Source: CAVZGO01 sp963774935
Lineage (GTDB): Bacteria > Chloroflexota > Anaerolineae > Anaerolineales > UBA4823
Direction of reading: 5' to 3'
NCBI GenBank assembly: GCA_963774935.1
Contig: CAVZGO010000007.1
Span: forward strand, 62,001 to 126,000
Length of the DNA: 64,000 bases
Notes under the pieces: generated by a model
The model's input: only the letters and a program-made list of their open reading frames with translations
Databases searched by the model: none
Told to the model about the DNA's origin: nothing
Made by a program: the position numbers and the translations under genes
In this document: piece after piece, positions 16,903 through 25,889 of the stretch
How positions within the stretch are numbered: position 1 is the stretch's first letter
Layout of the letters: the number at the start of each line of letters is the position of its first letter

Positions 16903-18075
16903 TTATCTCAATAGCTGGATCAAGGCATCATAAGCCGGTTTTGGTAAATAATTTTCATCGAAGAGCAGGGGGGCATCTGGGTTACCGGTATAACCGGGAA
17001 TCCATGAATGACCATCTGTCAATCCCCAGGTAAAAAAGGCGGTGCAACCTGGCGACTGCAGGCATACGGAAAACACCTGCCGATAGATATCTGCCTGTTC
17101 TGCCAGCCTTTGCTCCATCGGGGCATCACTCGCCTGGATGCGCACATCCATCTCCGTGATCTGGGTTTGCAAACCCAGATCAGCCAGACGCTGCAGGTTA
17201 GCAAAAAGCTCCTCTTCTGCTGGCGAAGCACCCAACCCAACATGCATCTGCAAGCCAACCCCGTCGATCGGCACGCCCTGCTCCTTCAGACCCTGAACCA
17301 ACCGATAAATGCCATCAGACTTGGCATTCGATCCTTCTCCGCCGTTATCGTTGTAGAACAGGAGCGCATCAGGATCAGCCGCATGGGCAAACTCAAAAGC
17401 CAGCGGAATGTAATCAGGTCCAATCACCTGCAGCCAGAAATTATTGAACAGCGATCCATCCTCAGCTACAGCCTCATTAACAACATCCCAGGCATAAACC
17501 TGCCCGGTATATCGCCCAACGATAGTGGTGATGTGTTGGCGCAGGATCTCAATCCACTGCTCACGACTGTAATTGCCCTGTTTGACCCAATCGGGAAGCT
17601 GGTTGCCCCACACCAGGGTATGTCCGCGTACCTTCAGATCATTCTCTTTTGCAAACTCAACAATTGCATCCGCCTGGGAAAAATCATAGACATCCGGCTC
17701 AGGATGGATCACCTCCCATTTCATGGCATTCTCAGGCGTCACACCGTTGAAATTCTGGGTGAGCAGGCGCGCATATGCCGGTTCTGTCAACCAGCCTGGG
17801 GCGACAGATACACCGACAACCAATCCACGCGGGGCAACAAGCTGTTGTAATGAGAAAACTGGAGTGGGTGAAGCGGTGACAGTCGAAGCCGGTTGTCGTG
17901 TGAAAATTATTTGGGAGCTACTATCAGGTGATGAAGCCACTGCACGTGCAGCCGGGATTGAAGAGGCGCCAGCGTTTCTAGCTCGATTGTATGATATGGT
18001 GGCGAATACAAGCAGGCAGAGAATAAGGATCAGGGCAAAGAGGATAATTCGGGATGTGCGATCTAGACGTGGCAT
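16903..18075 (-). CDS. Secreted or membrane-anchored endo-1,4-beta-xylanase, GH10
   Basis: A family GH10 glycoside hydrolase that cuts xylan chains outside the cell. A hydrophobic signal/anchor lies at residues 10-29 of the form starting MPRLDRTSR, followed by a Ser/Ala/Thr linker to about 75. The catalytic barrel has the V-R-G-H-T-L-V-W block, acid/base Glu in D-V-V-N-E-A (about residue 201) and nucleophile Glu in I-T-E-M-D-V-R (about 308). The frame extends upstream to TTG 18129, but that extension would place 18 polar residues before the signal peptide. The gene follows nuoN on the same strand within 70 bases and ends at the bidirectional terminator. Confidence 0.9.
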   Translation of the reverse strand: MPRLDRTSRIILFALILILCLLVFATISYNRARNAGASSIPAARAVASSPDSSSQIIFTRQPASTVTASPTPVFSLQQLVAPRGLVVGVSVAPGWLTEPAYARLLTQNFNGVTPENAMKWEVIHPEPDVYDFSQADAIVEFAKENDLKVRGHTLVWGNQLPDWVKQGNYSREQWIEILRQHITTIVGRYTGQVYAWDVVNEAVAEDGSLFNNFWLQVIGPDYIPLAFEFAHAADPDALLFYNDNGGEGSNAKSDGIYRLVQGLKEQGVPIDGVGLQMHVGLGASPAEEELFANLQRLADLGLQTQITEMDVRIQASDAPMEQRLAEQADIYRQVFSVCLQSPGCTAFFTWGLTDGHSWIPGYTGNPDAPLLFDENYLPKPAYDALIQLLR

Positions 18076-18143
18076 GACCGTATATGAATCAGAATTGATG
18101 CTTGCCTTGATGCCACAGGTCTTCACCAACCATCATCAAACCA

Positions 18144-19601
18144 TTAAAACAACTTCAAAACTGCACGCGATGCCCAATCAAATAATGGTGAGGCGAAGAT
18201 GCTTAATACAACGGTGCACACCGCGGTGATTACCGCAGAAGTGTAAATCCAGCGCTCGCGAGAAACAACAGGTTCGCCCGGTTGCATGTACATAATGACC
18301 ACAACGCGCAGGTAGTAGTATGCAGAGACGAGTGATGTGAGAACGCCAATTACTGCCAGACCGATGTAACCGCCCTGGATGACAGTCTGGAAAAGATAGA
18401 ATTTTCCGATGAAGCCCAAGGTGGGCGGCACGCCGATGAAAGAAAACATCGCTACCAGCATGGCAAAACCCAGCAGCGGATATTTTCGACCCAGTCCAGC
18501 ATAATCATCCAGCATCAAGCCTTTACCTTCTGCCTGCTCGAGCATGATTACCACTGCCCAGGCGGTGAAGCTTGTAAAGGCATAGCCAACCAGGAAAACC
18601 AGGATAGATGCTACAGTGTTCGTGGCTACCGCAGGATTGCCGTAAGGTACCAGTGCCATTAGTATGTAGCCTGCCTGAGCAATGCTCGAATATGCTAACA
18701 GTCGCTTGATATTGGTTTGGGCGATAGCGACAAAATTCCCGAGCACCATTGTGATCACAGCAAGCGTCCAGAGCACCGGAACGAAGTCGGGAGAGAGGGA
18801 GGGAAAAGCGAGCAAAAAGACACGCAACAGAGCAGCAAAACCAGCGGCCTTAGCGCCCACCGCCATGAAGGCAGTAACGTTGGTTGGTGAACCCTGGTAC
18901 ACGTCCGGGGTCCACATATGGAAAGGTACTGCCGCTACCTTGAAGCCCAGGCCGATCAAAATCAAACCGGCTCCGCCAACCAGTAAGCCGAGGATGGCTG
19001 TGCCGTTTTCGACTGCAGCAACGATACCACTCAAGGCGGTATCGCCGGTAGCGCCAAAGACAAAAGCTATACCAAATACCAGGATACCGGTGGAGAATGA
19101 ACCCAATAAGAAATATTTCATGGCGGCTTCACTCGAATCAGAACGAGGTACCGCCAACCCAGCCATTACATAGAGCGGGAAAGATAACAGCTCCAGAGCC
19201 AGGAAGACAATAATCAAATCGGATGCCATAGCCATCAGCATCATACCGGCAACAGAGAAGAGCAGAAGAGAATAAAACTCACCGCGCTGCAAATTCATTC
19301 GGCGGAGGTAGTCATGGGCAATCACAATTGAAATAAGGCCGCTGAACAGAAACAGAACCGATAAAAAGTTTGCAAAACCATCCACTGTGATCATGCCATT
19401 GAAGGCACTGGCTGACTCGCCAATCCGCAGGATGGTGATCACAATGGTTACAATCAATCCCAGGCTTGCCAAGATGGCTGTGACGCCTTTACGCTCCCTG
19501 GGGATGAATAGATCACCCAGTAAGAGCACACAGGCCCAGATAGTTAATACAACCATCGGTAAGATAGCATCCATTTGTGTATATAAATCATTCAAGGTCA
19601 T
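18144..19601 (-). CDS. nuoN: NADH-quinone oxidoreductase subunit N
   Basis: A 485-residue polytopic membrane protein of the antiporter-like family in the complex I membrane arm, with about 14 hydrophobic segments. The conserved proton-channel stretch is visible around G-L-G-F-K-V-A-A-V-P-F-H-M-W-T-P, with the key Lys in the discontinuous helix, and the later lysine in N-I-K-R-L-L-A-Y-S-S-I-A-Q. It is the last nuo gene of the operon; a GH10 xylanase gene follows. Confidence 0.95.
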   Translation of the reverse strand: MTLNDLYTQMDAILPMVVLTIWACVLLLGDLFIPRERKGVTAILASLGLIVTIVITILRIGESASAFNGMITVDGFANFLSVLFLFSGLISIVIAHDYLRRMNLQRGEFYSLLLFSVAGMMLMAMASDLIIVFLALELLSFPLYVMAGLAVPRSDSSEAAMKYFLLGSFSTGILVFGIAFVFGATGDTALSGIVAAVENGTAILGLLVGGAGLILIGLGFKVAAVPFHMWTPDVYQGSPTNVTAFMAVGAKAAGFAALLRVFLLAFPSLSPDFVPVLWTLAVITMVLGNFVAIAQTNIKRLLAYSSIAQAGYILMALVPYGNPAVATNTVASILVFLVGYAFTSFTAWAVVIMLEQAEGKGLMLDDYAGLGRKYPLLGFAMLVAMFSFIGVPPTLGFIGKFYLFQTVIQGGYIGLAVIGVLTSLVSAYYYLRVVVIMYMQPGEPVVSRERWIYTSAVITAVCTVVLSIFASPLFDWASRAVLKLF

Positions 19602-19659
19602 GAAGCATCATCCCTTCGATAGCCCAACAGGCAGGGGAATGGGTCACGGATACTCTCGC

Positions 19660-21186
19660 TCATGGTAACCAGGCGATAGCTGCTGCCTGAAGGCCATTCG
19701 TTAGCTTTTCTACAGCAGGAGCCATCAGGTTGAAGAATGGCTGAGGGTATAAACCAATCCAGAAGATAAAGATTAGCACCACAGCTAAGATGGCAATTTC
19801 GCGCGCATTTATATCTTTTAAACCGCGATTTTCCTCATGTGTGACAGGTCCCAAGAACATCTTCTGGAACATATATAGCATATACACGGCTGCCAGAATA
19901 ACTCCCAGCGCAGACAGGGCAGCATACCATACGCTGCCGTATGAGCCACTCGCCGAGCCAGCGCCCCACGCACCTAACAATATGGTGAATTCCCCGACAA
20001 AACCGTTTAGTCCGGGCAATCCCATCGAGGATAAAACCACAATCAAGGTCAGGGCGCCATAAACCGGCATAATCTTCCACAGACCGCCAAACTGGTCGAG
20101 CTCGCGAGTATGGCGGCGTTCATAGATCATTCCAACAATCAAGAACAATGCCCCGGTGCTGAGACCATGGTTAATCATCTGCAAGATGCCACCCTGAATA
20201 CCCTGCGTATTGAGGGCAAACAATCCAAGCATCACAAAGCCCAGATGGCTGACGGAGGAATAAGCAACCAGTTTCTTTACATCCTTCTGGGCATAGGAGA
20301 CCATGGCACCATAGAGAATGCCGATCACGAACAACACCCCGATATATGGGGCCAGCTTGACCGCTGCACTGGGGAACATACCCAGATTAAAACGCACAAA
20401 ACCATACGTGCCCATTTTTAGCAGGATGCCTGCCAGGATAACAGAACCAGCTGTAGGAGCTTCCACATGAGCATCCGGCAGCCAGGAGTGCAGCGGCCAG
20501 ACCGGAACTTTGATGGCAAAGGCGGCAGCAAATGCCAGGAACAGCCACACCTGTGTATTTGCCGGAATCTGCGGCGCACTGCCTAACAAGTCGGGGACAT
20601 AGAAGGTCCCCTGATAGATTCCCAACCACAGGATAGCCAGCAACATCAGGATCGAGCCGGCCATGGTGTACAGGAAAAACTTAACCGCGGCATACATACG
20701 CCGGGCGCCACCCCAGATACCGATCAGGAAATACATGGGGACGAGGGTAAATTCCCAGAAGATATAGAATAAGAACAAATCCAGGGCAAGAAAAACGCCG
20801 ACCATACCCACTTCTAGCAGCAGAAAGAAAATCATAAAATCCTTGACACGGTCCTCTACTGCGGTCCAGGTGGAGAGAATAGAGATCGGCATCAGAAAGG
20901 TGGTGAGCAAGACAAGCAAGATGCTAATACCGTCAATCCCCATGGCATAGGAGATGCTCCAATCAGCTACCTGGATCCAGGGCAGATTGATTACCATTTG
21001 AAGATCAGGGTTTTGAGGATTGAACTGCACAAGCACAACTAATGATATGGCAAAAGTAACCAGCGAAGTGATCAGGGCTACCCAACGCGCCAGGGTTTTC
21101 TGTTCCTGTTTAAGAAATAGCAGGATCAGCACACCCACTAACGGAGAAAATGTGACTAGAGTAAGGGGATGGAGGAGATAATTCAT
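19660..21186 (-). CDS. nuoM: NADH-quinone oxidoreductase subunit M
   Basis: A 508-residue antiporter-like subunit of the complex I membrane arm. It has the family blocks F-Y-I-F-W-E-F-T-L-V-P-M-Y (key Glu), K-V-P-V-W-P-L-H-S-W-L-P-D-A-H-V-E-A-P-T and D-V-K-K-L-V-A-Y-S-S-V-S-H. It pumps protons coupled to quinone reduction. It lies between nuoL (35 bases) and nuoN (58 bases), the standard order. Confidence 0.96.
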   Translation of the reverse strand: MNYLLHPLTLVTFSPLVGVLILLFLKQEQKTLARWVALITSLVTFAISLVVLVQFNPQNPDLQMVINLPWIQVADWSISYAMGIDGISILLVLLTTFLMPISILSTWTAVEDRVKDFMIFFLLLEVGMVGVFLALDLFLFYIFWEFTLVPMYFLIGIWGGARRMYAAVKFFLYTMAGSILMLLAILWLGIYQGTFYVPDLLGSAPQIPANTQVWLFLAFAAAFAIKVPVWPLHSWLPDAHVEAPTAGSVILAGILLKMGTYGFVRFNLGMFPSAAVKLAPYIGVLFVIGILYGAMVSYAQKDVKKLVAYSSVSHLGFVMLGLFALNTQGIQGGILQMINHGLSTGALFLIVGMIYERRHTRELDQFGGLWKIMPVYGALTLIVVLSSMGLPGLNGFVGEFTILLGAWGAGSASGSYGSVWYAALSALGVILAAVYMLYMFQKMFLGPVTHEENRGLKDINAREIAILAVVLIFIFWIGLYPQPFFNLMAPAVEKLTNGLQAAAIAWLP

Positions 21187-21221
21187 GGCAATTCCTCAGA
21201 GAATGATTTTGTAACCATTAC

Positions 21222-23390
21222 TTAGCGGAGAACGAGGTAGCTCAGGATAATAACCATGCCCAGGAAGACAGCCAGGGCATAATTTCGCACGTAACCCGTT
21301 TGCAGGTTTCGCATTTTTGCACCCGACCATTGCGCCAGGCGACCTATACCGTTCGCAGTGGCATCGATAATGCCGAGATCGATGCGAACGGAGATCAGGC
21401 GGGTAAGCAGGTTGAAGCCTTTGAACAGTACAACGTCGTGAAACCAGTCGTGCCAAAAGCGCCAATCAATGACATCTGCCAGGAAGCGCGAGATGGCAAT
21501 ATAAGGATTGACGATCACCAGCCAGTACAACTCATCTACCCACCATTTATTCTTTAATGCCTTGAAAAGCGGACCTATCAGGTTTTGGAGTGGATCCTCA
21601 TGCCGTTGAGCAGCAGGTAACTGTAACATCTGCGGATACCGGCGTCCATACAGATATATGCCGCCGAGAATACCCAGGAGAGCTAAGGCGACAGACATGC
21701 CTGCAATGGTGAAGCTAAAATTCGGCAAAAAACCGGTTTCGATAGTATGCTCTAATCCGTGCCCCAGAATTTCTTGTGCAGGACCCAGAAAACTCCATTT
21801 CGGCAGATTTAGTATCCCACCAACCAAGGATAAAGCAGCAAGAATGATTAACGGTATCGTCATCACCGCCGGACTCTCAACGGCATGTTCAGCGGCAAGG
21901 CTGCGCGGCTTACCAAAGAAGATCATGATGACCTGGCGGGTCATATAAAAAGCAGTCAGGAACGCAGTGATTGTCAACAATGTAAAGATCAACACTCGCA
22001 TGTTCTCAGGCAACTGGCTGTTCAACGCGGCAGTCAAGATCTCATCTTTGGACCAGAAGCCAGCCAGGATAACTACGCCTGAAAGTGCTGCAGCACCGAT
22101 AAGATAAACCCAAAAGGTTGTTTTCATCTGGGTGCGCATACCACCCATGTTACGCATGTCTTGCGGATCAAAATCATGCCCGCTGTGCTTGTGTGCCTTT
22201 TTTAAGTGCGGATCGTGGTCCACGTGGTGCTCGCCGCGCTCCACTCCCTGGATGACAGAGCCAGAAGCGAGGAATAACAGGCCTTTGAAGAAGGCGTGCG
22301 TGACCAGGTGAAACATGCCGGCAGTATACGCCCCCATTCCAACAGCAGCCACCATGAAACCAAGCTGGCTAACCGTCGAATAAGCCAGCACCTTTTTGAT
22401 ATCAAATTGACCAGCCGCAATTGTGGCGGCGAATATTGCAGTGGTCGCACCTACCAGAGTCGTTACCAACTGAGCGGTGGGGTTCAGAGAATACAACACA
22501 TTGGAGCGCGTGATCAGGTAGACGCCTGCAGTGACCATGGTTGCGGCATGAATCAAAGCCGAGACGGGCGTTGGACCTGCCATCGCATCAGGCAACCAGA
22601 CATATAGAGGGATCTGTGCAGATTTACCGGTGACGCCAATGAGCATGAAAAGTGTTATCGCCAGGATTATCCAAGGAGTGGCGGCGTTCACCTCAGGGGC
22701 TTTTTCGAACACCTCGTGAAAGTTAAAGCTACCAAATGCCCAGAACATGGTCATGGCTGCCAGGAGGAAACCAAAGTCACCAATGCGGTTGACGACAAAT
22801 GCTTTTTTGGCTGCCAGTGCGTTGCCGATGCCGTCTTTACCTTTCTCATACCAAAAACCGATCAACAAGAAGGAACAAAGCCCCACGCCCTCCCAGCCGA
22901 CAAAAAGCATCAGGTAATTATCACTGCCCACCAGGATCATCATCATGGCAATGAACAGGTTCAGGAAAACGAAGAAGCGCCGGAAACGTTTGGGATCACC
23001 GTTATGCCGTACATCTTCGTGCATATAGCCGATCGAGTATATGTGGATGAGCGTACCGACCCCTGATACCACCAGCATCATCACGGTTGACAGGCTGTCA
23101 ACTTGAAAAGACCAGCTGACTTGCAGAGCCCCGATATGGATCCACTGCGCAACAGGCACGACTGCCCCTTCAGGATTGTTGGCAACCGAGTAAGCCAGCA
23201 GCACTGAGACAACGAAAGCCAGCCCAGATGCTGTGCTGGCGATTGTGCCGACTACCTTTTCCGGCAATCGCCCGCCGATGATCAGGTTGATCAACAGCCC
23301 AATCAGCGGGAATAATACAATCAACGGAGCAAGCGAGAAAAATTCTGGACCATGAGAGACCGCTTCACTAAAGAATGGCATGGTGAGCAT
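21222..23390 (-). CDS. nuoL: NADH-quinone oxidoreductase subunit L
   Basis: A 722-residue antiporter-like subunit with the long C-terminal lateral helix region expected of NuoL. Motifs include V-G-W-E-G-V-G-L-C-S-F-L-L-I-G-F-W, K-S-A-Q-I-P-L-Y-V-W-L-P-D-A-M and D-I-K-K-V-L-A-Y-S-T-V-S-Q. A His-rich cytoplasmic loop (about residues 385-405, with E-H-H-V-D-H-D-P-H) precedes a membrane segment, a common feature of NuoL. It is followed by nuoM. Confidence 0.96.
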   Translation of the reverse strand: MLTMPFFSEAVSHGPEFFSLAPLIVLFPLIGLLINLIIGGRLPEKVVGTIASTASGLAFVVSVLLAYSVANNPEGAVVPVAQWIHIGALQVSWSFQVDSLSTVMMLVVSGVGTLIHIYSIGYMHEDVRHNGDPKRFRRFFVFLNLFIAMMMILVGSDNYLMLFVGWEGVGLCSFLLIGFWYEKGKDGIGNALAAKKAFVVNRIGDFGFLLAAMTMFWAFGSFNFHEVFEKAPEVNAATPWIILAITLFMLIGVTGKSAQIPLYVWLPDAMAGPTPVSALIHAATMVTAGVYLITRSNVLYSLNPTAQLVTTLVGATTAIFAATIAAGQFDIKKVLAYSTVSQLGFMVAAVGMGAYTAGMFHLVTHAFFKGLLFLASGSVIQGVERGEHHVDHDPHLKKAHKHSGHDFDPQDMRNMGGMRTQMKTTFWVYLIGAAALSGVVILAGFWSKDEILTAALNSQLPENMRVLIFTLLTITAFLTAFYMTRQVIMIFFGKPRSLAAEHAVESPAVMTIPLIILAALSLVGGILNLPKWSFLGPAQEILGHGLEHTIETGFLPNFSFTIAGMSVALALLGILGGIYLYGRRYPQMLQLPAAQRHEDPLQNLIGPLFKALKNKWWVDELYWLVIVNPYIAISRFLADVIDWRFWHDWFHDVVLFKGFNLLTRLISVRIDLGIIDATANGIGRLAQWSGAKMRNLQTGYVRNYALAVFLGMVIILSYLVLR

Positions 23391-23396
23391 CGCGGC

Positions 23397-23699
23397 TTAT
23401 CCTTTCAAGGTGTTGATTTCATCCACATTGATGCTTTGCCTGGCTTGAAAGATTGCTACGATCAATGCCAGACCAACCGCAACTTCAGCAGCGGCGACAG
23501 CCATGATAAAAAAGACAATGATTTGACCTTCCAATGACTGGTACATGCGGGTGAAAGCAATGAAAGCCAGGTTGGCGGAGTTCAACATCAGCTCAATAGA
23601 CATAAAGATGACAATTGCATTGCGCCGGATGAGCACTCCCAAGGCGCCGATGGTGAATAAGATTACTGAAAGAGCAATGTAGTAGGAAATTGGGACCAT
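23397..23699 (-). CDS. nuoK: NADH-quinone oxidoreductase subunit K
   Basis: A 100-residue protein with three membrane helices, typical NuoK length. The two conserved glutamates lie in the second and third helices (M-S-I-E-L-M-L-N-S-A-N-L and A-A-A-E-V-A-V-G-L-A), which form part of the proton path. It is 6 bases ahead of nuoL. Confidence 0.95.
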   Translation of the reverse strand: MVPISYYIALSVILFTIGALGVLIRRNAIVIFMSIELMLNSANLAFIAFTRMYQSLEGQIIVFFIMAVAAAEVAVGLALIVAIFQARQSINVDEINTLKG

Positions 23700-23714
23700 A
23701 ATATGTTTCCTGGC

Positions 23715-24251
23715 TCAGGATTTGACCGGTCCTGGTGTGTTTTTACGGCGGAGTTGAGAAAGAACAATTGCCCCGATCATTGCTACCAGGAGCAGGATCG
23801 AAGTGATTTCAAATGGCAGGATATATTCATTGAATAAGACAATACCAATGGAGCTAGCGCTACCGAATCCTGCCGGTACAGAAGGGTAATCTGGGGTAGC
23901 CATCTGACGGAAAAAGAGCACGTAGACCGCCTCAACGATGAGGATGATCCCAAGCGCATAAGCTGCAGGGCGCTGCCAGGCTAAAACATCCTTTGGACGG
24001 TTGACCTCAACGCCTAGCAACATGATTACGAATAAAAATAACACCATGATGGCGCCGGCATATACCGTCACTTGCGCCAACGCAATAAAAGGCGCCTGAA
24101 GGATCAAATAGAAGACTGCCACAGTGCCAAAATTGATAATCAGGTTCAGAGCAGAATAGATCGCGTTTGCGCTGAATAACATTCCCAGAGCGGAAGCGAT
24201 GGCTACTAGGGCAAGGACAATAAATAAGATTAAGTCAGGGATCATTGGCAC
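23715..24251 (-). CDS. nuoJ: NADH-quinone oxidoreductase subunit J
   Basis: A 178-residue membrane protein with five hydrophobic helices. The third helix carries the family block V-Y-A-G-A-I-M-V-L-F-L-F-V-I-M-L-L-G. It sits in the membrane arm between NuoH and NuoK, and the gene is placed between nuoI and nuoK as usual. Confidence 0.95.
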   Translation of the reverse strand: MPMIPDLILFIVLALVAIASALGMLFSANAIYSALNLIINFGTVAVFYLILQAPFIALAQVTVYAGAIMVLFLFVIMLLGVEVNRPKDVLAWQRPAAYALGIILIVEAVYVLFFRQMATPDYPSVPAGFGSASSIGIVLFNEYILPFEITSILLLVAMIGAIVLSQLRRKNTPGPVKS

Positions 24252-24260
24252 CTCGAAACC

Positions 24261-24767
24261 TCAATCTTTTGGATTTTCCATGACCGGGATTGAGCGAGTG
24301 AAACGACCAGGCTCAGTCTTCTGCGGTGTCGGCTGAACATCTCCCATCACACCCTCTAAAAGCATCTCTTTAGTGTAAATTGCACTGCGCCGATCATGGA
24401 AAGAGAGCTCATAATTGTCACCCAGAACAATGGCTTCGGTCGGACAGGCATCCTCGCAATAACCGCAGAAAATACAGCGCAGCATATTGATCTCATAAGT
24501 ACTGGCGTAGCGCTCACCAGGAGAGAAACGTTCTTCGTCACTATTTTCAGCAGCCTCGACGAAGATCGCATCAGCCGGGCAGGCAGCTGAGCAAAGTGAA
24601 CAGCCAATACAGCGCTCGAGTCCGTTTTCATATCGGCGTAAGATATGCCGGCCGCGAAAACGGGTATGCACAGGGCGTTTCTCCTCAGGATACTGGATCG
24701 TGATTGGTTTTTCAAACCCAGATTTAAGTGTGGTAAGCATGCCTTTCAGAATCTCGGTAAACATCAC
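24261..24767 (-). CDS. nuoI: NADH-quinone oxidoreductase subunit I
   Basis: A 168-residue ferredoxin-like subunit that carries two [4Fe-4S] clusters (N6a and N6b) in the peripheral arm. The cluster motifs are C-I-G-C-S-L-C-S-A-A-C-P and C-I-F-C-G-Y-C-E-D-A-C-P. It hands electrons toward NuoB. Located 2 bases after nuoH and 9 bases before nuoJ. Confidence 0.97.
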   Translation of the reverse strand: MMFTEILKGMLTTLKSGFEKPITIQYPEEKRPVHTRFRGRHILRRYENGLERCIGCSLCSAACPADAIFVEAAENSDEERFSPGERYASTYEINMLRCIFCGYCEDACPTEAIVLGDNYELSFHDRRSAIYTKEMLLEGVMGDVQPTPQKTEPGRFTRSIPVMENPKD

Positions 24768-24769
24768 AG

Positions 24770-25855
24770 TTACCTCCGCGTCAAACTTCTACCAACAATA
24801 AGCATGGAAACAGCTAACGCTATCAGGCTGAGTACCGGGATCAACCAGGTTTTTCCCAGGATGATCCCCACCGCGATAATCATCACATTGACCAATGAGA
24901 GCGGAAGCAGCAATTTCCATCCGAAAGCCATCAGACGATCATAGCGCAAGCGCGGCAGTGTGGCACGCACCCAAATCATAAAGAAAAGCAAGATTAGAAC
25001 TTTGATCAGCAGGTAAATCGGACCCAGGAACGGGAAGCGATCGACGAACGGACCCAGATAACCCCCAAAGTAAAGCGTTGCGGCGATGACAGCGACAGCG
25101 ATCATCTTGATATACTCTGCCATGAAAAACAGCGCAAACTTCATACCAGAATACTCTGTATGGTAGCCTGCTGTCAATTCCTGCTCTGCTTCAGGCATGT
25201 CAAAAGGTGCACGATTCACTTCTGCCAGTGTAGAGATCAGGAATATCATTCCCCCAAGTGGTTGCAGCACAAAAAACCAAACTAATACCTGCTGCTGGTG
25301 AACGATTTCAGCCAGGCTGAGCGAGCCAGCCATCAAGATAGGGCCGATGAATGAAAGTCCAAGAGCTAACTCATAACTGATCATTTGCGCAGTTGATCGT
25401 ATGCCGCCTAAGGTGGCATATTTGTTATTCGAGGACCAACCAGCCAGCACGATGCCATAAACAGATATCGATGCAACAGCAGTGATAAAGAGCACACCGA
25501 GATTACTGTCACCTGAAACGGAAAGTGTTATTTCACGTCCAAAGAGTGAAATCGTCGGGCCGAATGGAACAACAGCCATGATGATCAGAGCTGGTACCAC
25601 AGTAATTATTGGTGCAAGCACAAAAATCAATTTATCCGCTTCGGCAGGAATTAACTCTTCTTTGAAGATGAGCTTTATACCATCTGCCACTGGCTGCAGC
25701 AGACCGAATGGGCCAGCTCGATTGGGGCCAACACGTACCTGCATACGCGCTAAAACTTTGCGCTCATACAGAGTCAGATAAGCAAAGCCTGTTACGCCGA
25801 TGAGCAATAATATGATGGCTTTGATGATGTATTCCAGGAAGAATGTCCAATCCAT
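24770..25855 (-). CDS. nuoH: NADH-quinone oxidoreductase subunit H
   Basis: A 361-residue membrane protein with about eight helices that forms the quinone-entry site with NuoB and NuoD. Conserved blocks visible are E-R-K-V-L-A-R-M-Q-V-R-V-G-P-N-R-A-G-P, the N-R-A-P-F-D-M-P-E-A-E-Q-E-L loop, and T-E-Y-S-G-M-K-F-A. The length fits the family. Confidence 0.96.
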   Translation of the reverse strand: MDWTFFLEYIIKAIILLLIGVTGFAYLTLYERKVLARMQVRVGPNRAGPFGLLQPVADGIKLIFKEELIPAEADKLIFVLAPIITVVPALIIMAVVPFGPTISLFGREITLSVSGDSNLGVLFITAVASISVYGIVLAGWSSNNKYATLGGIRSTAQMISYELALGLSFIGPILMAGSLSLAEIVHQQQVLVWFFVLQPLGGMIFLISTLAEVNRAPFDMPEAEQELTAGYHTEYSGMKFALFFMAEYIKMIAVAVIAATLYFGGYLGPFVDRFPFLGPIYLLIKVLILLFFMIWVRATLPRLRYDRLMAFGWKLLLPLSLVNVMIIAVGIILGKTWLIPVLSLIALAVSMLIVGRSLTRR

Positions 25856-25889
25856 AGTTTTTTCCTATCGGCAGGATAATGCTCCCATC

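Noticed and set aside
17008..17850. 280-residue plus-strand frame
   Set aside because: It is antisense to the GH10 xylanase, whose catalytic residues are intact.
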